Below are positions 35,028 through 47,757 of a DNA stretch of 64,000 bases, piece after piece. This stretch comes from Pelomonas baiyunensis (GTDB lineage: Bacteria; Pseudomonadota; Gammaproteobacteria; Burkholderiales; Burkholderiaceae_C). The stretch spans positions 1 through 64,000 of the forward strand of contig NZ_JBIGIB010000004.1 in assembly GCF_043555935.1 (NCBI RefSeq), written 5' to 3'. A program made the translations under genes and the position numbers. How positions within the stretch are numbered: the first letter of the stretch is position 1; each line of letters begins with the position of its first letter. The notes under the pieces were generated by a model. That model did no database searches and had not been told where the DNA came from. It worked only from the letters and a program-made list of their open reading frames with translations.

Positions 35028-35077
35028 CGCACCAAACTGGACAGACGCACCAGCCTCTCATGCACACAACTGGTGCA
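35028..35077 (-). promoter_or_regulatory. Two NtrC-type enhancer sites
   Basis: TGCACACAACTGGTGCA at 35061-35077 closely fits the NtrC dyad TGCAC-N7-GTGCA with TGG preceding the second half. A weaker site, GCACCAAACTGG, lies at 35029-35040. Their centres are about 33 bp apart, three helical turns, and 65-105 bp upstream of the -24 element, the usual place for NtrC dimers. The arrangement predicts induction under nitrogen limitation. Confidence 0.75.
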
Positions 35078-35165
35078 TCAAGGGGAAAAGCACCCGCCGC
35101 ACCGCCACCCCCAGCCCTAGACTGCGCCGCCCCTGCACCGTCCCAACGCCCGAATCGCCCCGCCC

Positions 35166-36695
35166 ATGAGCCTTGCCACCGTCCACAGCCGCGCCCTCGA
35201 CGGCCTGGCTGCCGCCGCGGTCACCGTAGAAGTGCACCTCGCCAACGGCCTGCCCAGCTTCACCGTGGTGGGCCTGGCCGACACGGAAGTGAAGGAGGCC
35301 CGTGAGCGCGTGCGCGCTGCTCTGGCCAACAGCGGGCTCGGGTTTCCGGCGAACAAGCGCATCACGGTGAACCTCGCTCCGGCCGACTTGCCCAAGGAAG
35401 GCGGCCGGTTCGACCTGCCCATGGCGCTGGGCCTGCTGGCGGCCAACGGCCAGATCGACCCGGCCCGGCTGGCGCGGCTGGAATGTGCGGGCGAGCTCTC
35501 GCTGGCGGGTGAGTTGCGCCCGGTGCGCGGCGCCCTGGCCATGGCGTTGGCGCTGCGCCAGGCCGGCGCCCGCGGCGAACCCGCGCGCGAGTTGCTGCTG
35601 CCCGAAGCCAGCGCCGCCGAAGCCGCGCTGGTGGACGGCCTGGTGGTGCGGCAGGCGCGCCACCTGCTGGACGTGGTGGCCGCGCTGCAACCCGAGGGCG
35701 ACGCCCTGCCCCGCGCCACCGCCCTGCCCCGGCTGGCGCAAGCCGGCCTGCTCGACCTGTCGGACATCAAGGGCCAGGCCGGCCCCAAGCGCGCGCTGGA
35801 AATTGCCGCCGCAGGCGGACATTCACTGCTGATGAGCGGCCCGCCCGGCACGGGCAAGTCCATGCTGGCCCAGCGCCTGGCCAGCCTGCTGCCGCTGCTG
35901 GACGACGAAGCCGCACTGGAATCGGCCGCAGTGCTCAGCCTGGCCGGCCAGTTCGACATCAGCCGCTGGGGCCAGCGCCCGGTGCGCGCACCGCACCACT
36001 CGGCCTCCAGCGTGGCCCTGGTGGGCGGCGGCTCGCCCCCGCGGCCGGGCGAGATTTCACTGGCCCAGCATGGCGTCCTGTTCTTGGATGAACTGCCGGA
36101 ATTTCCCCGCGCGGCGCTGGAAGCCTTGCGCGAACCGCTGGAGACGGGCCGCATCCTGATCTCGCGCGCCGCGCGCCAGGCCGAGTTCCCGGCCCGCTTC
36201 CAGCTGGTGGCGGCGATGAACCCCTGCCCCTGCGGCCACCTGGGCAACCCGCTGAAGGCCTGCCGCTGCTCGCCGGACCAGATCGCCCGCTACCAGGGAC
36301 GGCTGAGCGGTCCCTTCCTGGACCGGCTGGACCTGCTGATCGAAGTGCCGGTCATTCCGCCGCGCGAATTGCAGGACCTGGCTCCGGGTGAAAGCTCGGC
36401 CGTGGTGGCCGCGCGCGTGGCCCAAGCCCGTGCGGCTGCGCAGGCCCGCCAAGGCTGTGCCAACGCGCAGTTGCAAGCCGCCGATCTGCCCACGCACGCC
36501 GTGCTGGAGCCGGCGGCGAAAGCACTGCTGGACCGCTCGGCCGAAAAACTGGGCTGGTCGGCCCGCAGCTTCCACCGCGTGCTGCGCGTGGCGCGCACCG
36601 TGGCCGACCTGGCCGGCGCCGAGCACATCGCCCCGGCGCACGTGGCCGAAGCCATTCAGCTGCGCCGCGGCCTGCCCGGCGCGGCCGGCGCTTGA
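35166..36695 (+). CDS. comM: YifB/ComM family Mg-chelatase-like AAA+ ATPase
   Basis: The 509-residue protein has an N-terminal ChlI/Lon-protease-like domain (SRALDGLAAAAVTVEVHLANG, about 1-170) and a Mg-chelatase-type AAA+ domain with Walker A GPPGTGKS at about 224 and Walker B FLDELPEF at about 306, then the C-terminal helical Mg-chelatase domain. ComM is a hexameric helicase that helps branch migration during natural transformation in Vibrio and Acinetobacter. The zinc-like cysteines NPCPCGHLG and CRCSP are conserved. It is divergent from the nitrogen-regulated operon. Confidence 0.92.
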   Translation: MSLATVHSRALDGLAAAAVTVEVHLANGLPSFTVVGLADTEVKEARERVRAALANSGLGFPANKRITVNLAPADLPKEGGRFDLPMALGLLAANGQIDPARLARLECAGELSLAGELRPVRGALAMALALRQAGARGEPARELLLPEASAAEAALVDGLVVRQARHLLDVVAALQPEGDALPRATALPRLAQAGLLDLSDIKGQAGPKRALEIAAAGGHSLLMSGPPGTGKSMLAQRLASLLPLLDDEAALESAAVLSLAGQFDISRWGQRPVRAPHHSASSVALVGGGSPPRPGEISLAQHGVLFLDELPEFPRAALEALREPLETGRILISRAARQAEFPARFQLVAAMNPCPCGHLGNPLKACRCSPDQIARYQGRLSGPFLDRLDLLIEVPVIPPRELQDLAPGESSAVVAARVAQARAAAQARQGCANAQLQAADLPTHAVLEPAAKALLDRSAEKLGWSARSFHRVLRVARTVADLAGAEHIAPAHVAEAIQLRRGLPGAAGA

Positions 36696-36716
36696 CCCGC
36701 AGGCGGCTCAGCCCCT

Positions 36717-37364
36717 TCAGACGCGGCTGAAGCCGCCTTCCGTCAGGCGCACCACGTCGCCCACACGCAGGCCGGGGTCGGCGCTGCGCTCGAATCGGCG
36801 GGTGCGGCCATCGGCCTCACGCACCTGGATGACCCAGACGGTGTGGCTCTTCTGGTTCTTCTCGATCTCGTTGCCCGCATAGCCGCCGCCCACGGCGCCG
36901 GCCACGGTGGCGAGCTTGCGGCCATTGCCGCCGCCCACCATGTTGCCCAGCAAGCCGCCCACCACGGCGCCGCCCACAGCCCCCACGCCGCTGGACTGAC
37001 CGCGGCGCGCCTCGGTGTGCACATCCGTCACGCGGGCGCAGCCGCTGCACAGCGCGGGCTCTACCGGCAGGGGTTCACCGTTCTGCGCCACCGTGGCCGC
37101 CGGCGGCCGGCTGTTCGACGTCGTCGCCGGGCCGCGCGAGGCGATACGTGCGGGCGCCGGCTCCACTTGGGGCTGAACGGCAGCCTCGCGCGCAGCGTTC
37201 GTCGCCGGCTGCGAAGTGGCCGCGGGCATCGGTGCTGCCGCATCCGGTACCGGCTCACCGCCTTGCGACCGGCCCACGGCGTAGGCGCCGCCCAGCAGTG
37301 CGATCACGACGGCCACGCCGGCAACGATCTGGGTGGACTTGATGGGGTGAGTGGCGGTCGACAT
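36717..37364 (-). CDS. Glycine-zipper 2TM domain membrane protein
   Basis: The 215-residue protein has an N-terminal membrane anchor (QIVAGVAVVIALLGGAYAVG), a long low-complexity Ala/Pro linker (about 35-110), and a glycine-zipper segment GVGAVGGAVVGGLLGNMVGG. After a basic break comes a second Gly-rich helix, then a C-terminal beta-rich stretch ending FSRV. This is the layout of envelope proteins related to SlyB/YMGG. Its role is unknown; it probably spans or bridges the envelope. It converges with comM, 21 bp apart. Confidence 0.8.
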   Translation of the reverse strand: MSTATHPIKSTQIVAGVAVVIALLGGAYAVGRSQGGEPVPDAAAPMPAATSQPATNAAREAAVQPQVEPAPARIASRGPATTSNSRPPAATVAQNGEPLPVEPALCSGCARVTDVHTEARRGQSSGVGAVGGAVVGGLLGNMVGGGNGRKLATVAGAVGGGYAGNEIEKNQKSHTVWVIQVREADGRTRRFERSADPGLRVGDVVRLTEGGFSRV

Positions 37365-37489
37365 GGGGCCTCCGGTGTTGTTGAACGACGGGCGTGAGCA
37401 TGCCGCCGCACCCGGCGCCGCCCTGTAGGACAGGGCCGCAGCGGGAGCGCGCAACTGTGTCTGTTCGTGTCCGTTCGTGTTGGCCGGGC

Positions 37490-40201
<2,712 letters not shown>

Positions 40202-40228
40202 CGATGGCGGTCCACAGGGGGAGATCGA

Positions 40229-40290
40229 TGAGCGCCGTTGGAAGGAATCCGAGCCTGGCAGGTGGGGCCCTGTCGCAGCGCTCCTCGGAT
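40229..40290 (-). promoter_or_regulatory. S-adenosylhomocysteine (SAH) riboswitch upstream of metH
   Basis: Read on the minus strand the conserved elements occur in order: TCCGAGGAGCGCTGCGAC, then CCAGGCTCGG pairing with CCGAG, then AACGGCGCTCA that pairs with GAGCGC to form the pseudoknot. This is the SAH aptamer pattern. It ends 28 bp before the metH start codon. SAH riboswitches turn expression on when SAH accumulates, so metH should be raised to recycle homocysteine. Confidence 0.88.
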
Positions 40291-40377
40291 GAGCCGGGAA
40301 TTCTACGCAGCCACCCCTTCGCCGTGGCTCAAGTTGCGCTTGCCATGGCCGAAGCCCGGCTCAGAATGCCCCCTTCC

Positions 40378-41580
40378 ATGCCCGTTGACCTCATCCAGCT
40401 GCCCGCGCAATCGTTGCGTCTGGGCATGACCCTGCCCTACGACGTGTACGACGGAGGTGGCAAGCTGCTGTACGCCCGCGGCCAGACGCTGCGCGACTCG
40501 CCCCTGGTGCGTGGCCTGATCGACGGCGGCGCCTGGGTGCGCTCGGAAGACACGGTGGAGTACCAGCGCGCCCGCGCCCACCGGCTCGACACGCTGGTGC
40601 TACAAGACAAGCCGCTGTCAGACATCGCCAAGGCCGACACCAGCTTCCGGCTGGAGCAGCCCGCCGCCGCCAAGGTGGAACTGGGCCCGCGGGAGGCGTG
40701 GTCGGACCTGCTGCTGCACACCCACGCCCTGCTGCGCGAGACCGAGCCGCAAGACTTCGCCGGCCGGCTGGCCGCATTGCGGGACCAGGCCCTGCAACGC
40801 CTGCACGCCCACCCCGACGCCACGCTGGTGCTGCTGATTTTTGAGACCAGCCAGGAATTTGCCGACTACAGCGCCCGACACGCCCTGCTGTCGCTGCTGC
40901 TGGCCGACCTGACCGCCCAGCAGCTGCGCATGCCGGCGCCGCTGCGCGAGGCCCTGCAAGGCGCGGCACTCACCATGAACTACGGCGCCGGCCCCGCCCA
41001 TGACCGCCTGGCCGCGCAGGCCGACGCGGCCACGCCGTCGCAACGCCAGGCCCTGGCCGCCCACGGCGACCGCGCGGCCGCCCGTCTGGCCCAGGCTGGC
41101 ATCACCGACAACGCCTGGCTGACCGCCGTGCGCTTGCACCACGAGGCCGGCCCCGGCCCGCTGGCCGGCCGCGGTGCCGGCGAGATGCTGGCCCGGCTGC
41201 TGCGCCGCATCGACATCTTCGGCGCCCGCCTGTCGCCGCGCCGCACCCGCAAGGCGCTCAGCGGGGCAGCCGCAGCCCGCGCCGTGTTTCTGGACGAACA
41301 CCAGCAGCCCGACGAAGCCGGCGCCGCGCTCATCAAGGTGGTGGGCCTGTACCCGCCCGGCACCATCGTGCGCCTGGCCAACGGCGAGGTGGGCGTGGTC
41401 TACAAGCGCGGCTTCAGCGCCAACGAGCCCATGGTGGCCGCGCTGCTGGGCAAGAGCGGCAGCCCCTTGAGCAACCCCGTGCCACGGGACACGCGGCTGG
41501 CCTCGCAGGCGATTGCCGCCAGCCTGGCGCCGGCCGAGCTCAAGCTGCGCGTGAACCTGGAAGCCCTGCTCCGGCTTTGA
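40378..41580 (+). CDS. Degenerate HD-GYP-like protein
   Basis: The roughly 400-residue protein has the N-terminal DUF3391-like region (LRLGMTLPYDVYDGGGKLLYARGQTL) found ahead of HD-GYP domains, and a C-terminal helical region where HHEAGPG stands in place of HHExxDGxGYP and RRIDIFGARLSPRRTRKAL in place of the usual D..DA...RPYR block. The metal-binding HD and GYP motifs are missing, so cyclic di-GMP hydrolysis is unlikely; a binding or scaffold role is possible. The start is uncertain: in-frame ATG codons at 40344, 40366 and 40378 are all possible. It ends 8 bp before a diguanylate cyclase gene. Confidence 0.7.
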   Translation: MPVDLIQLPAQSLRLGMTLPYDVYDGGGKLLYARGQTLRDSPLVRGLIDGGAWVRSEDTVEYQRARAHRLDTLVLQDKPLSDIAKADTSFRLEQPAAAKVELGPREAWSDLLLHTHALLRETEPQDFAGRLAALRDQALQRLHAHPDATLVLLIFETSQEFADYSARHALLSLLLADLTAQQLRMPAPLREALQGAALTMNYGAGPAHDRLAAQADAATPSQRQALAAHGDRAAARLAQAGITDNAWLTAVRLHHEAGPGPLAGRGAGEMLARLLRRIDIFGARLSPRRTRKALSGAAAARAVFLDEHQQPDEAGAALIKVVGLYPPGTIVRLANGEVGVVYKRGFSANEPMVAALLGKSGSPLSNPVPRDTRLASQAIAASLAPAELKLRVNLEALLRL

Positions 41581-41587
41581 CCCCACC

Positions 41588-42754
41588 ATGGCTGACGACG
41601 CTTCGCCCCCCGCCGACCCGCAGCGGGCGAGGCTGCGCCGACACCTGGTGTGGGGCGTGGTGCTGCTGCTGACGCTGGTGACCGCCGGCACCGCGCTGGC
41701 CCTCATGGAAAGCCACCAGGCCTTGCAGGCCCGGCTGCTCGGGCGGCCGGTGGCGGAACTGGAAACCCGCATCGGCCTGGTGTTCACGCTGCTGGCCCTG
41801 GGGCAAGGCGCGGTCATCGTGGCCGCGGCGGTGTTGATCGACCGCGTGCAGGCCCGCCACCGCCGCGCCCAGGCCCACGTGGCACGCCTGGCCAGCGAGC
41901 GCGGGGCGCTGCTGGACAACGACCTCGTGCCCATGGTGCGCCTGCGCGACCGGCGCGAGGTGTGGCACAACCGGGCGTTGGCCGAGATGTTCGGCTACGC
42001 ACCGGGCGAGCTGGACGGCCAGTCGTCCCGCGCGTTCTACGCCGACGATGCCGCATTCGAGCGCGCCGGCCGGGGCTATGCCCGCATGCCGGCGTCGGGC
42101 CGCTTCCGCGCCCAGCTGCCCATGATGCGCAAGGACGGCCGACGGCTGTGGATCGACCTCAGCGGCACGCAGCTGCCCGGCGGCGACTCGCTGTGGATGA
42201 TGGTGGACATCACCGCGGTGAAAGAGCGCGAACAGGAAGCCCGGCACCAGGCCCTGCACGACGGCCTGACCGGCCTGCCCAACCGCCACCTGCTGCACGA
42301 CCGCCTGGGCCTGATGCTGCGCGACGCCGCCCGGCGCCACTCGGCCCTGGCCGTGTGTTACCTCGACCTGGACGGCTTCAAGGCCGTGAACGACCACCAG
42401 GGCCACGATGCCGGCGACGCCCTGCTGTGCGCCGTGGCCCAGCGCCTGAACGAGCACCGGCGCGGCAACGATGTGGTGGCGCGCATCGGCGGCGACGAGT
42501 TCGTGGTGGTGCTCAGCCACCTCACCACGCCCGAGGGCGAGGCCCGCGCGCTGGAGCGCTTGCAGCACTGCTTCGACACCCCGTTCGAACTGCCCGGCGG
42601 CCACACGGCCCGGGTGGGCGCCAGCATCGGCGTGGCGCTGTACCCCACGCATGGCGACACGGCGGCTGCGTTGGTGACGCTGGCGGACCGCGCCATGCTG
42701 ACCGGCAAGCGCGCCGGCAAGGGCCGCTGGGTGCTGCACAGCAGCGCGGCGTGA
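41588..42754 (+). CDS. PAS-GGDEF diguanylate cyclase with two membrane helices
   Basis: The 388-residue protein has an N-terminal membrane helix (HLVWGVVLLLTLVTAGTALAL), a second at about 60-80, a PAS domain (about 110-220, with NRALAEMFGYAPGELDGQ) and a GGDEF domain (about 225-385) with the intact active site RIGGDEF. The inhibitory site is RGND five residues before it. Cyclic di-GMP synthesis is therefore likely. It is 8 bp after the degenerate HD-GYP-like gene, so the two are probably co-transcribed. Confidence 0.9.
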   Translation: MADDASPPADPQRARLRRHLVWGVVLLLTLVTAGTALALMESHQALQARLLGRPVAELETRIGLVFTLLALGQGAVIVAAAVLIDRVQARHRRAQAHVARLASERGALLDNDLVPMVRLRDRREVWHNRALAEMFGYAPGELDGQSSRAFYADDAAFERAGRGYARMPASGRFRAQLPMMRKDGRRLWIDLSGTQLPGGDSLWMMVDITAVKEREQEARHQALHDGLTGLPNRHLLHDRLGLMLRDAARRHSALAVCYLDLDGFKAVNDHQGHDAGDALLCAVAQRLNEHRRGNDVVARIGGDEFVVVLSHLTTPEGEARALERLQHCFDTPFELPGGHTARVGASIGVALYPTHGDTAAALVTLADRAMLTGKRAGKGRWVLHSSAA

Positions 42755-42784
42755 AGCGACGACCGGCACGCCAGTGGCACGCCG

Positions 42785-42810
42785 GAACCGCCGCCGCAGC
42801 GGCGGGGTTC
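42785..42810. terminator. Stem-loop between convergent genes
   Basis: GAACCGCCGC and GCGGCGGGGTTC form a strong G+C-rich hairpin between the cyclase and the TetR regulator. A T-run is absent, so activity as a terminator is inferred from position. Confidence 0.4.
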
Positions 42811-43444
42811 AGTCCAGCGCCAGGCTGCGCCAGATCAGGTCGGTGATGAGCACGCGGGCGGCTTCGAAGTCCGCGTCGTCCAGCCGGGGCTTGCCCATGT
42901 AGAGCGAGAACTGCGGCCCCAAGTCTGCGTAGGCCTGCGTGGACGACCAGATCAGGAACATCAGGTGCGTGAAGTCCAGGCGCCGGATCAGGCCCTGCTC
43001 GGCCCAGTCCTCGAAGCGCTCCACGTCGGCGTGCAGCAGCGGCATGACCTGGGCCTTCAGCACGTCCTGGTAGCGCGGCGCGCCGGCCATGATCTCGCGG
43101 GTGAACACTGCGTTGCCACTGGGGCGCTCGCGGCTGAAGCGCAGCTTCACGGCCACGTAGGTCTGGATGGCGGCCTGCGGCTCGTCCGCCTCGGCAATCG
43201 CCGTCATGTTGGCCATCCACTCGCCCATCACGCTGTCCAGCACCGCGCGGTACAGCTCTTCCTTGCTGGGCCAGTGGTACAGCAGGTTCTGGCGGGAGAG
43301 GTCCAGCGCCGCGGCAATGTTGTCCAGGCTCACCCCCTCGAACCCGAAGCGCGCAAACTGCCGTTCGGCCTCGGCCAGGATGACCTCCTGCTTGCGAAGG
43401 GTGGCGGCACGCGGGATGCGGGTCACGGGAGCGGTGTCGGTCAT
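42809..43444 (-). CDS. TetR-family regulator (RutR-like) of the pyrimidine catabolism cluster
   Basis: The 211-residue regulator has an N-terminal helix-turn-helix (SLDNIAAALDLSRQNLLYHW) and a C-terminal domain like that of E. coli RutR/YcdC, with the recurring pattern FTREIMAGAPRYQD and DFTHLMFLIWSSTQAYAD. RutR responds to uracil and thymine. It is divergent from preT, so it probably controls the pyrimidine genes. I chose the ATG at 43444; the ATG at 43453 is nearly as good. Confidence 0.82.
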   Translation of the reverse strand: MTDTAPVTRIPRAATLRKQEVILAEAERQFARFGFEGVSLDNIAAALDLSRQNLLYHWPSKEELYRAVLDSVMGEWMANMTAIAEADEPQAAIQTYVAVKLRFSRERPSGNAVFTREIMAGAPRYQDVLKAQVMPLLHADVERFEDWAEQGLIRRLDFTHLMFLIWSSTQAYADLGPQFSLYMGKPRLDDADFEAARVLITDLIWRSLALD

Positions 43445-43507
43445 GTGCCCCATTTTGTGCGGCGCGCACCAACGCGGCGCTGCGGGTTTTTACGCTTCGG
43501 TCAAGTT

Positions 43508-43521
43508 TTACTGGGTAGTAA
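43508..43521. promoter_or_regulatory. Candidate operator between the TetR gene and preT
   Basis: TTACT-GGGT-AGTAA is a perfect 5-bp dyad with a four-base spacer, lying 30 bp ahead of the preT start codon in the divergent promoter region. It is not the E. coli RutR box. The assignment is by position and symmetry. Confidence 0.4.
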
Positions 43522-43551
43522 TGTTTGGCTGTCAGACACCCGGAGACCCCC

Positions 43552-44925
43552 GTGGACCTTGCCGATCTGAAGTCGGGACGCCTTGCGCCCGCCGAGTACG
43601 CCCGCCGCCTGGGCGATGCGCACCCGCCGCTGAACCGCACGCAGGCGCTGATTGAGGCCGAGCGCTGCTACTACTGCTTCGACGCCCCCTGCCAGACGGC
43701 CTGCCCCACGGGCATCGACGTGCCAAGCTTCATCCAGCGCATTGCGCAAGACAACCCGCGCGGTGCGGCCGAGGCCATCCTGACGGCCAACCCGCTGGGC
43801 GGCATGTGCGCCCGCGTCTGCCCGACCGAAGTGCTGTGCGAGCAGGCCTGCGTGCGCAACACGAACGAGTCCAAGCCGGTGGAAATCGGGCTGCTGCAGC
43901 GCTTTGCGGTAGAGGCTCACTTCGTCACTCCCGGAGCCCGGCCACTGTTCGAACGCGCGCAGCCCACTGGCCATCGCGTGGCCGTGGTGGGGGCCGGCCC
44001 GGCGGGCCTGGCGGCCGCGCACGGCCTGGCCTGGCGCGGGCATGAGGTCACGCTGTTCGACGCCGCCCATAAGCTCGGCGGCCTGAACGAATACGGCCTC
44101 GCCACCTACAAGGTGGCCGGCGGCTTCGCGCAGCGGGAAATCGACTGGCTGCTCAGCATCGGCGGCATCACACCCCGGCTCAACACCCGCCTGGGCCGCG
44201 ACATCACGCTGGACGGCATGCTCGCCGAGTACGACGCCGTCTTCCTGGGCCTGGGCCTGCAGGGCGTCAACGCGCTGGGCATTGCCGAGCCGGAGCTGCC
44301 CGGGCTGCGCGATGCCGTGGACTTCATCGCCGAACTGCGCCAGAGCGCGCCGGAAATCGTGCCGGTGGGCCGCCGCGTCGTCGTCATCGGCGGCGGCATG
44401 ACCGCCGTGGACGCCGCCGTGCAGAGCAAGCTGCTGGGTGCGGAGCAGGTGACCATGGTCTACCGCCGCGGGCCGGACGGCCTCTCGGCCTCGCTGCACG
44501 AGCAGCAGTGGGCCCAGACGAACGGCGTGACGATCCGCTGCTGGGCGCGCCCCGTGGCCGTCGAAGCCGAAGGCGGTGTCGTGCGCGGCATTCGCTTCGC
44601 CGCCACCCGGCTGGAGCACGGCAAGCTGGTGGACACCGGCGAGCAATTCTTCCTGGAGGCCGACCTGGTGCTGCGCGCCATCGGCCAGACCTTTGTGGCC
44701 GAGCCTGTCGGCGCCGCCATCGCACTGGAAGCCGGCCGCATCCAGACCGACGCCGACGGTGCCACCAGCCTGCCCCGCGTGTGGGCCGGCGGTGACTGCC
44801 GCGCCGGCGGCCGCGACCTGACCGTGGAAGCCGTGGAGCACGGCAAGCGCGCCGCCGCGGCCATTGACCGCGCCCTGGGCCTGGGCACCGCCCGCCACAC
44901 CGACACGGAGGCCCGCCATGGCTGA
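43552..44925 (+). CDS. preT: NAD-dependent dihydropyrimidine dehydrogenase, PreT subunit
   Basis: The 457-residue flavoprotein is like the N-terminal part of mammalian DPD. It has an N-terminal Fe-S region with CYYCFDAPCQTACPTGIDVP and CARVCPTEVLCEQACVRN, an FAD motif VVGAGPAGLAAAHGLA and an NAD(P)-binding VIGGGMTAVDAA. With PreA it reduces uracil and thymine to dihydro forms using NADH. The GTG start at 43552 has GGAG at the right distance; TTG 27 bases earlier is the alternative. It overlaps preA by 8 bp. Confidence 0.92.
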   Translation: MDLADLKSGRLAPAEYARRLGDAHPPLNRTQALIEAERCYYCFDAPCQTACPTGIDVPSFIQRIAQDNPRGAAEAILTANPLGGMCARVCPTEVLCEQACVRNTNESKPVEIGLLQRFAVEAHFVTPGARPLFERAQPTGHRVAVVGAGPAGLAAAHGLAWRGHEVTLFDAAHKLGGLNEYGLATYKVAGGFAQREIDWLLSIGGITPRLNTRLGRDITLDGMLAEYDAVFLGLGLQGVNALGIAEPELPGLRDAVDFIAELRQSAPEIVPVGRRVVVIGGGMTAVDAAVQSKLLGAEQVTMVYRRGPDGLSASLHEQQWAQTNGVTIRCWARPVAVEAEGGVVRGIRFAATRLEHGKLVDTGEQFFLEADLVLRAIGQTFVAEPVGAAIALEAGRIQTDADGATSLPRVWAGGDCRAGGRDLTVEAVEHGKRAAAAIDRALGLGTARHTDTEARHG

Positions 44926-46225
44926 CCTGAGCACCGATTTCCTGGGCATCAAGAGCCCCAACCCCTTCTGGCTTGCGTCGGCCCCGCCGACCGACAAGGA
45001 AGTGAACGTGCGCCGCGCCTTCGAGGCCGGCTGGGGCGGCGTGGTCTGGAAGACGCTCGGCGAAGACCCGCCGGTGGTCAACGTCAACGGCCCGCGCTAC
45101 GCCACGCTCTGGAGCCAGGACCGCCGCGTCATCGGGTTCAACAACATCGAGCTCATCTCCGACCGGCCGTTGCAGGTCAACCTCGACGAAATCAAGCGCG
45201 TGAAGCGCGACTTCCCGGACCGCGCCATGGTGGTGAGCCTGATGGTGCCGGTGAACGAACCGAGCTGGAAGGCCATCCTGGAACGCGTGGCCGATACCGG
45301 CGCCGACGGCGTGGAGCTGAACTTCGGCTGCCCGCACGGCATGAGCGAGCGCGGCATGGGCGCGGCCGTGGGCCAGGTGCCGGAGTACATCCAGCAGGTC
45401 ACCGAGTGGTGCAAGAAGCACACGAAGATGCCGGTCATCGTGAAGCTCACGCCCAACATCACCGACGTGCGCTTTCCGGCCCGCGCGGCCAAGGCGGGCG
45501 GCGCCGATGCGGTGAGCCTCATCAACACCATCAACTCGGTGATGGGCGTGGACCTGGACCGCATGACGATGAGCCCCGTCACCGACGGCTGGGGCTCCCA
45601 CGGCGGCTACTGCGGCCCGGCCGTGAAGCCGATCGCGCTGAACATGGTGGCCGAGATTGCGCGCGACGCCACCACCGCCGGCCTGCCCATCAGCGGCATC
45701 GGCGGCATCAGCACCTGGCGTGACGCGGCCGAGTTCATCGCCATGGGCTGCGGCACCGTGCAAGTCTGCACCGCCGCCATGGTCTACGGCTTCAAGATCG
45801 TGCAGGACCTGTGTTCGGGCCTGTCCAATTTCATGGACGAGAAGGGTTACGCCAACCTGAAGGCCTTTCAAGGCATGGCGGTTCCCTCAGTCAAGAACTG
45901 GAACCAACTCAACCTCAACCACGTGGAGAAAGCGGTCATCGACCAAGCGAGCTGCATCCAGTGCGGCCGCTGCCACGTGGTGTGCGAAGACACGTCCCAC
46001 CAGGCCATCTGGGCCACGAAGGACGGCAAGCGCCACTTCCACGTGAACGAAGCCGAGTGTGTTGGATGCAACCTCTGCGTGTCGATCTGCCCGGTCCCTG
46101 GCACCATCTCGATGCGCGCGCTCCAGCCTGGGGAGACCGATGCACGCACCGGTCGCGTCATCGACGGCTCCTACGCCAACTGGACCACGCATCCCAACAA
46201 CACCATGCGCGCCGGGTGCGCGTGA
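44918..46225 (+). CDS. preA: NAD-dependent dihydropyrimidine dehydrogenase, PreA subunit
   Basis: The 435-residue protein has a dihydroorotate dehydrogenase-like FMN barrel (about 1-320; ELNFGCPHGMSERGMGAAVGQ is the active-site loop, shown in part) and a C-terminal ferredoxin domain with two 4Fe-4S motifs, CIQCGRCHVVC and CVGCNLCVSICP. It is the pyrimidine-reducing subunit partnered with PreT. ATG at 44918. The 8-bp overlap with preT indicates translational coupling. Confidence 0.94.
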   Translation: MADLSTDFLGIKSPNPFWLASAPPTDKEVNVRRAFEAGWGGVVWKTLGEDPPVVNVNGPRYATLWSQDRRVIGFNNIELISDRPLQVNLDEIKRVKRDFPDRAMVVSLMVPVNEPSWKAILERVADTGADGVELNFGCPHGMSERGMGAAVGQVPEYIQQVTEWCKKHTKMPVIVKLTPNITDVRFPARAAKAGGADAVSLINTINSVMGVDLDRMTMSPVTDGWGSHGGYCGPAVKPIALNMVAEIARDATTAGLPISGIGGISTWRDAAEFIAMGCGTVQVCTAAMVYGFKIVQDLCSGLSNFMDEKGYANLKAFQGMAVPSVKNWNQLNLNHVEKAVIDQASCIQCGRCHVVCEDTSHQAIWATKDGKRHFHVNEAECVGCNLCVSICPVPGTISMRALQPGETDARTGRVIDGSYANWTTHPNNTMRAGCA

Positions 46226-46239
46226 AGCAAGGATCTGCG

Positions 46240-47739
<1,500 letters not shown>

Positions 47740-47757
47740 CGACCACGGAAACGCACC

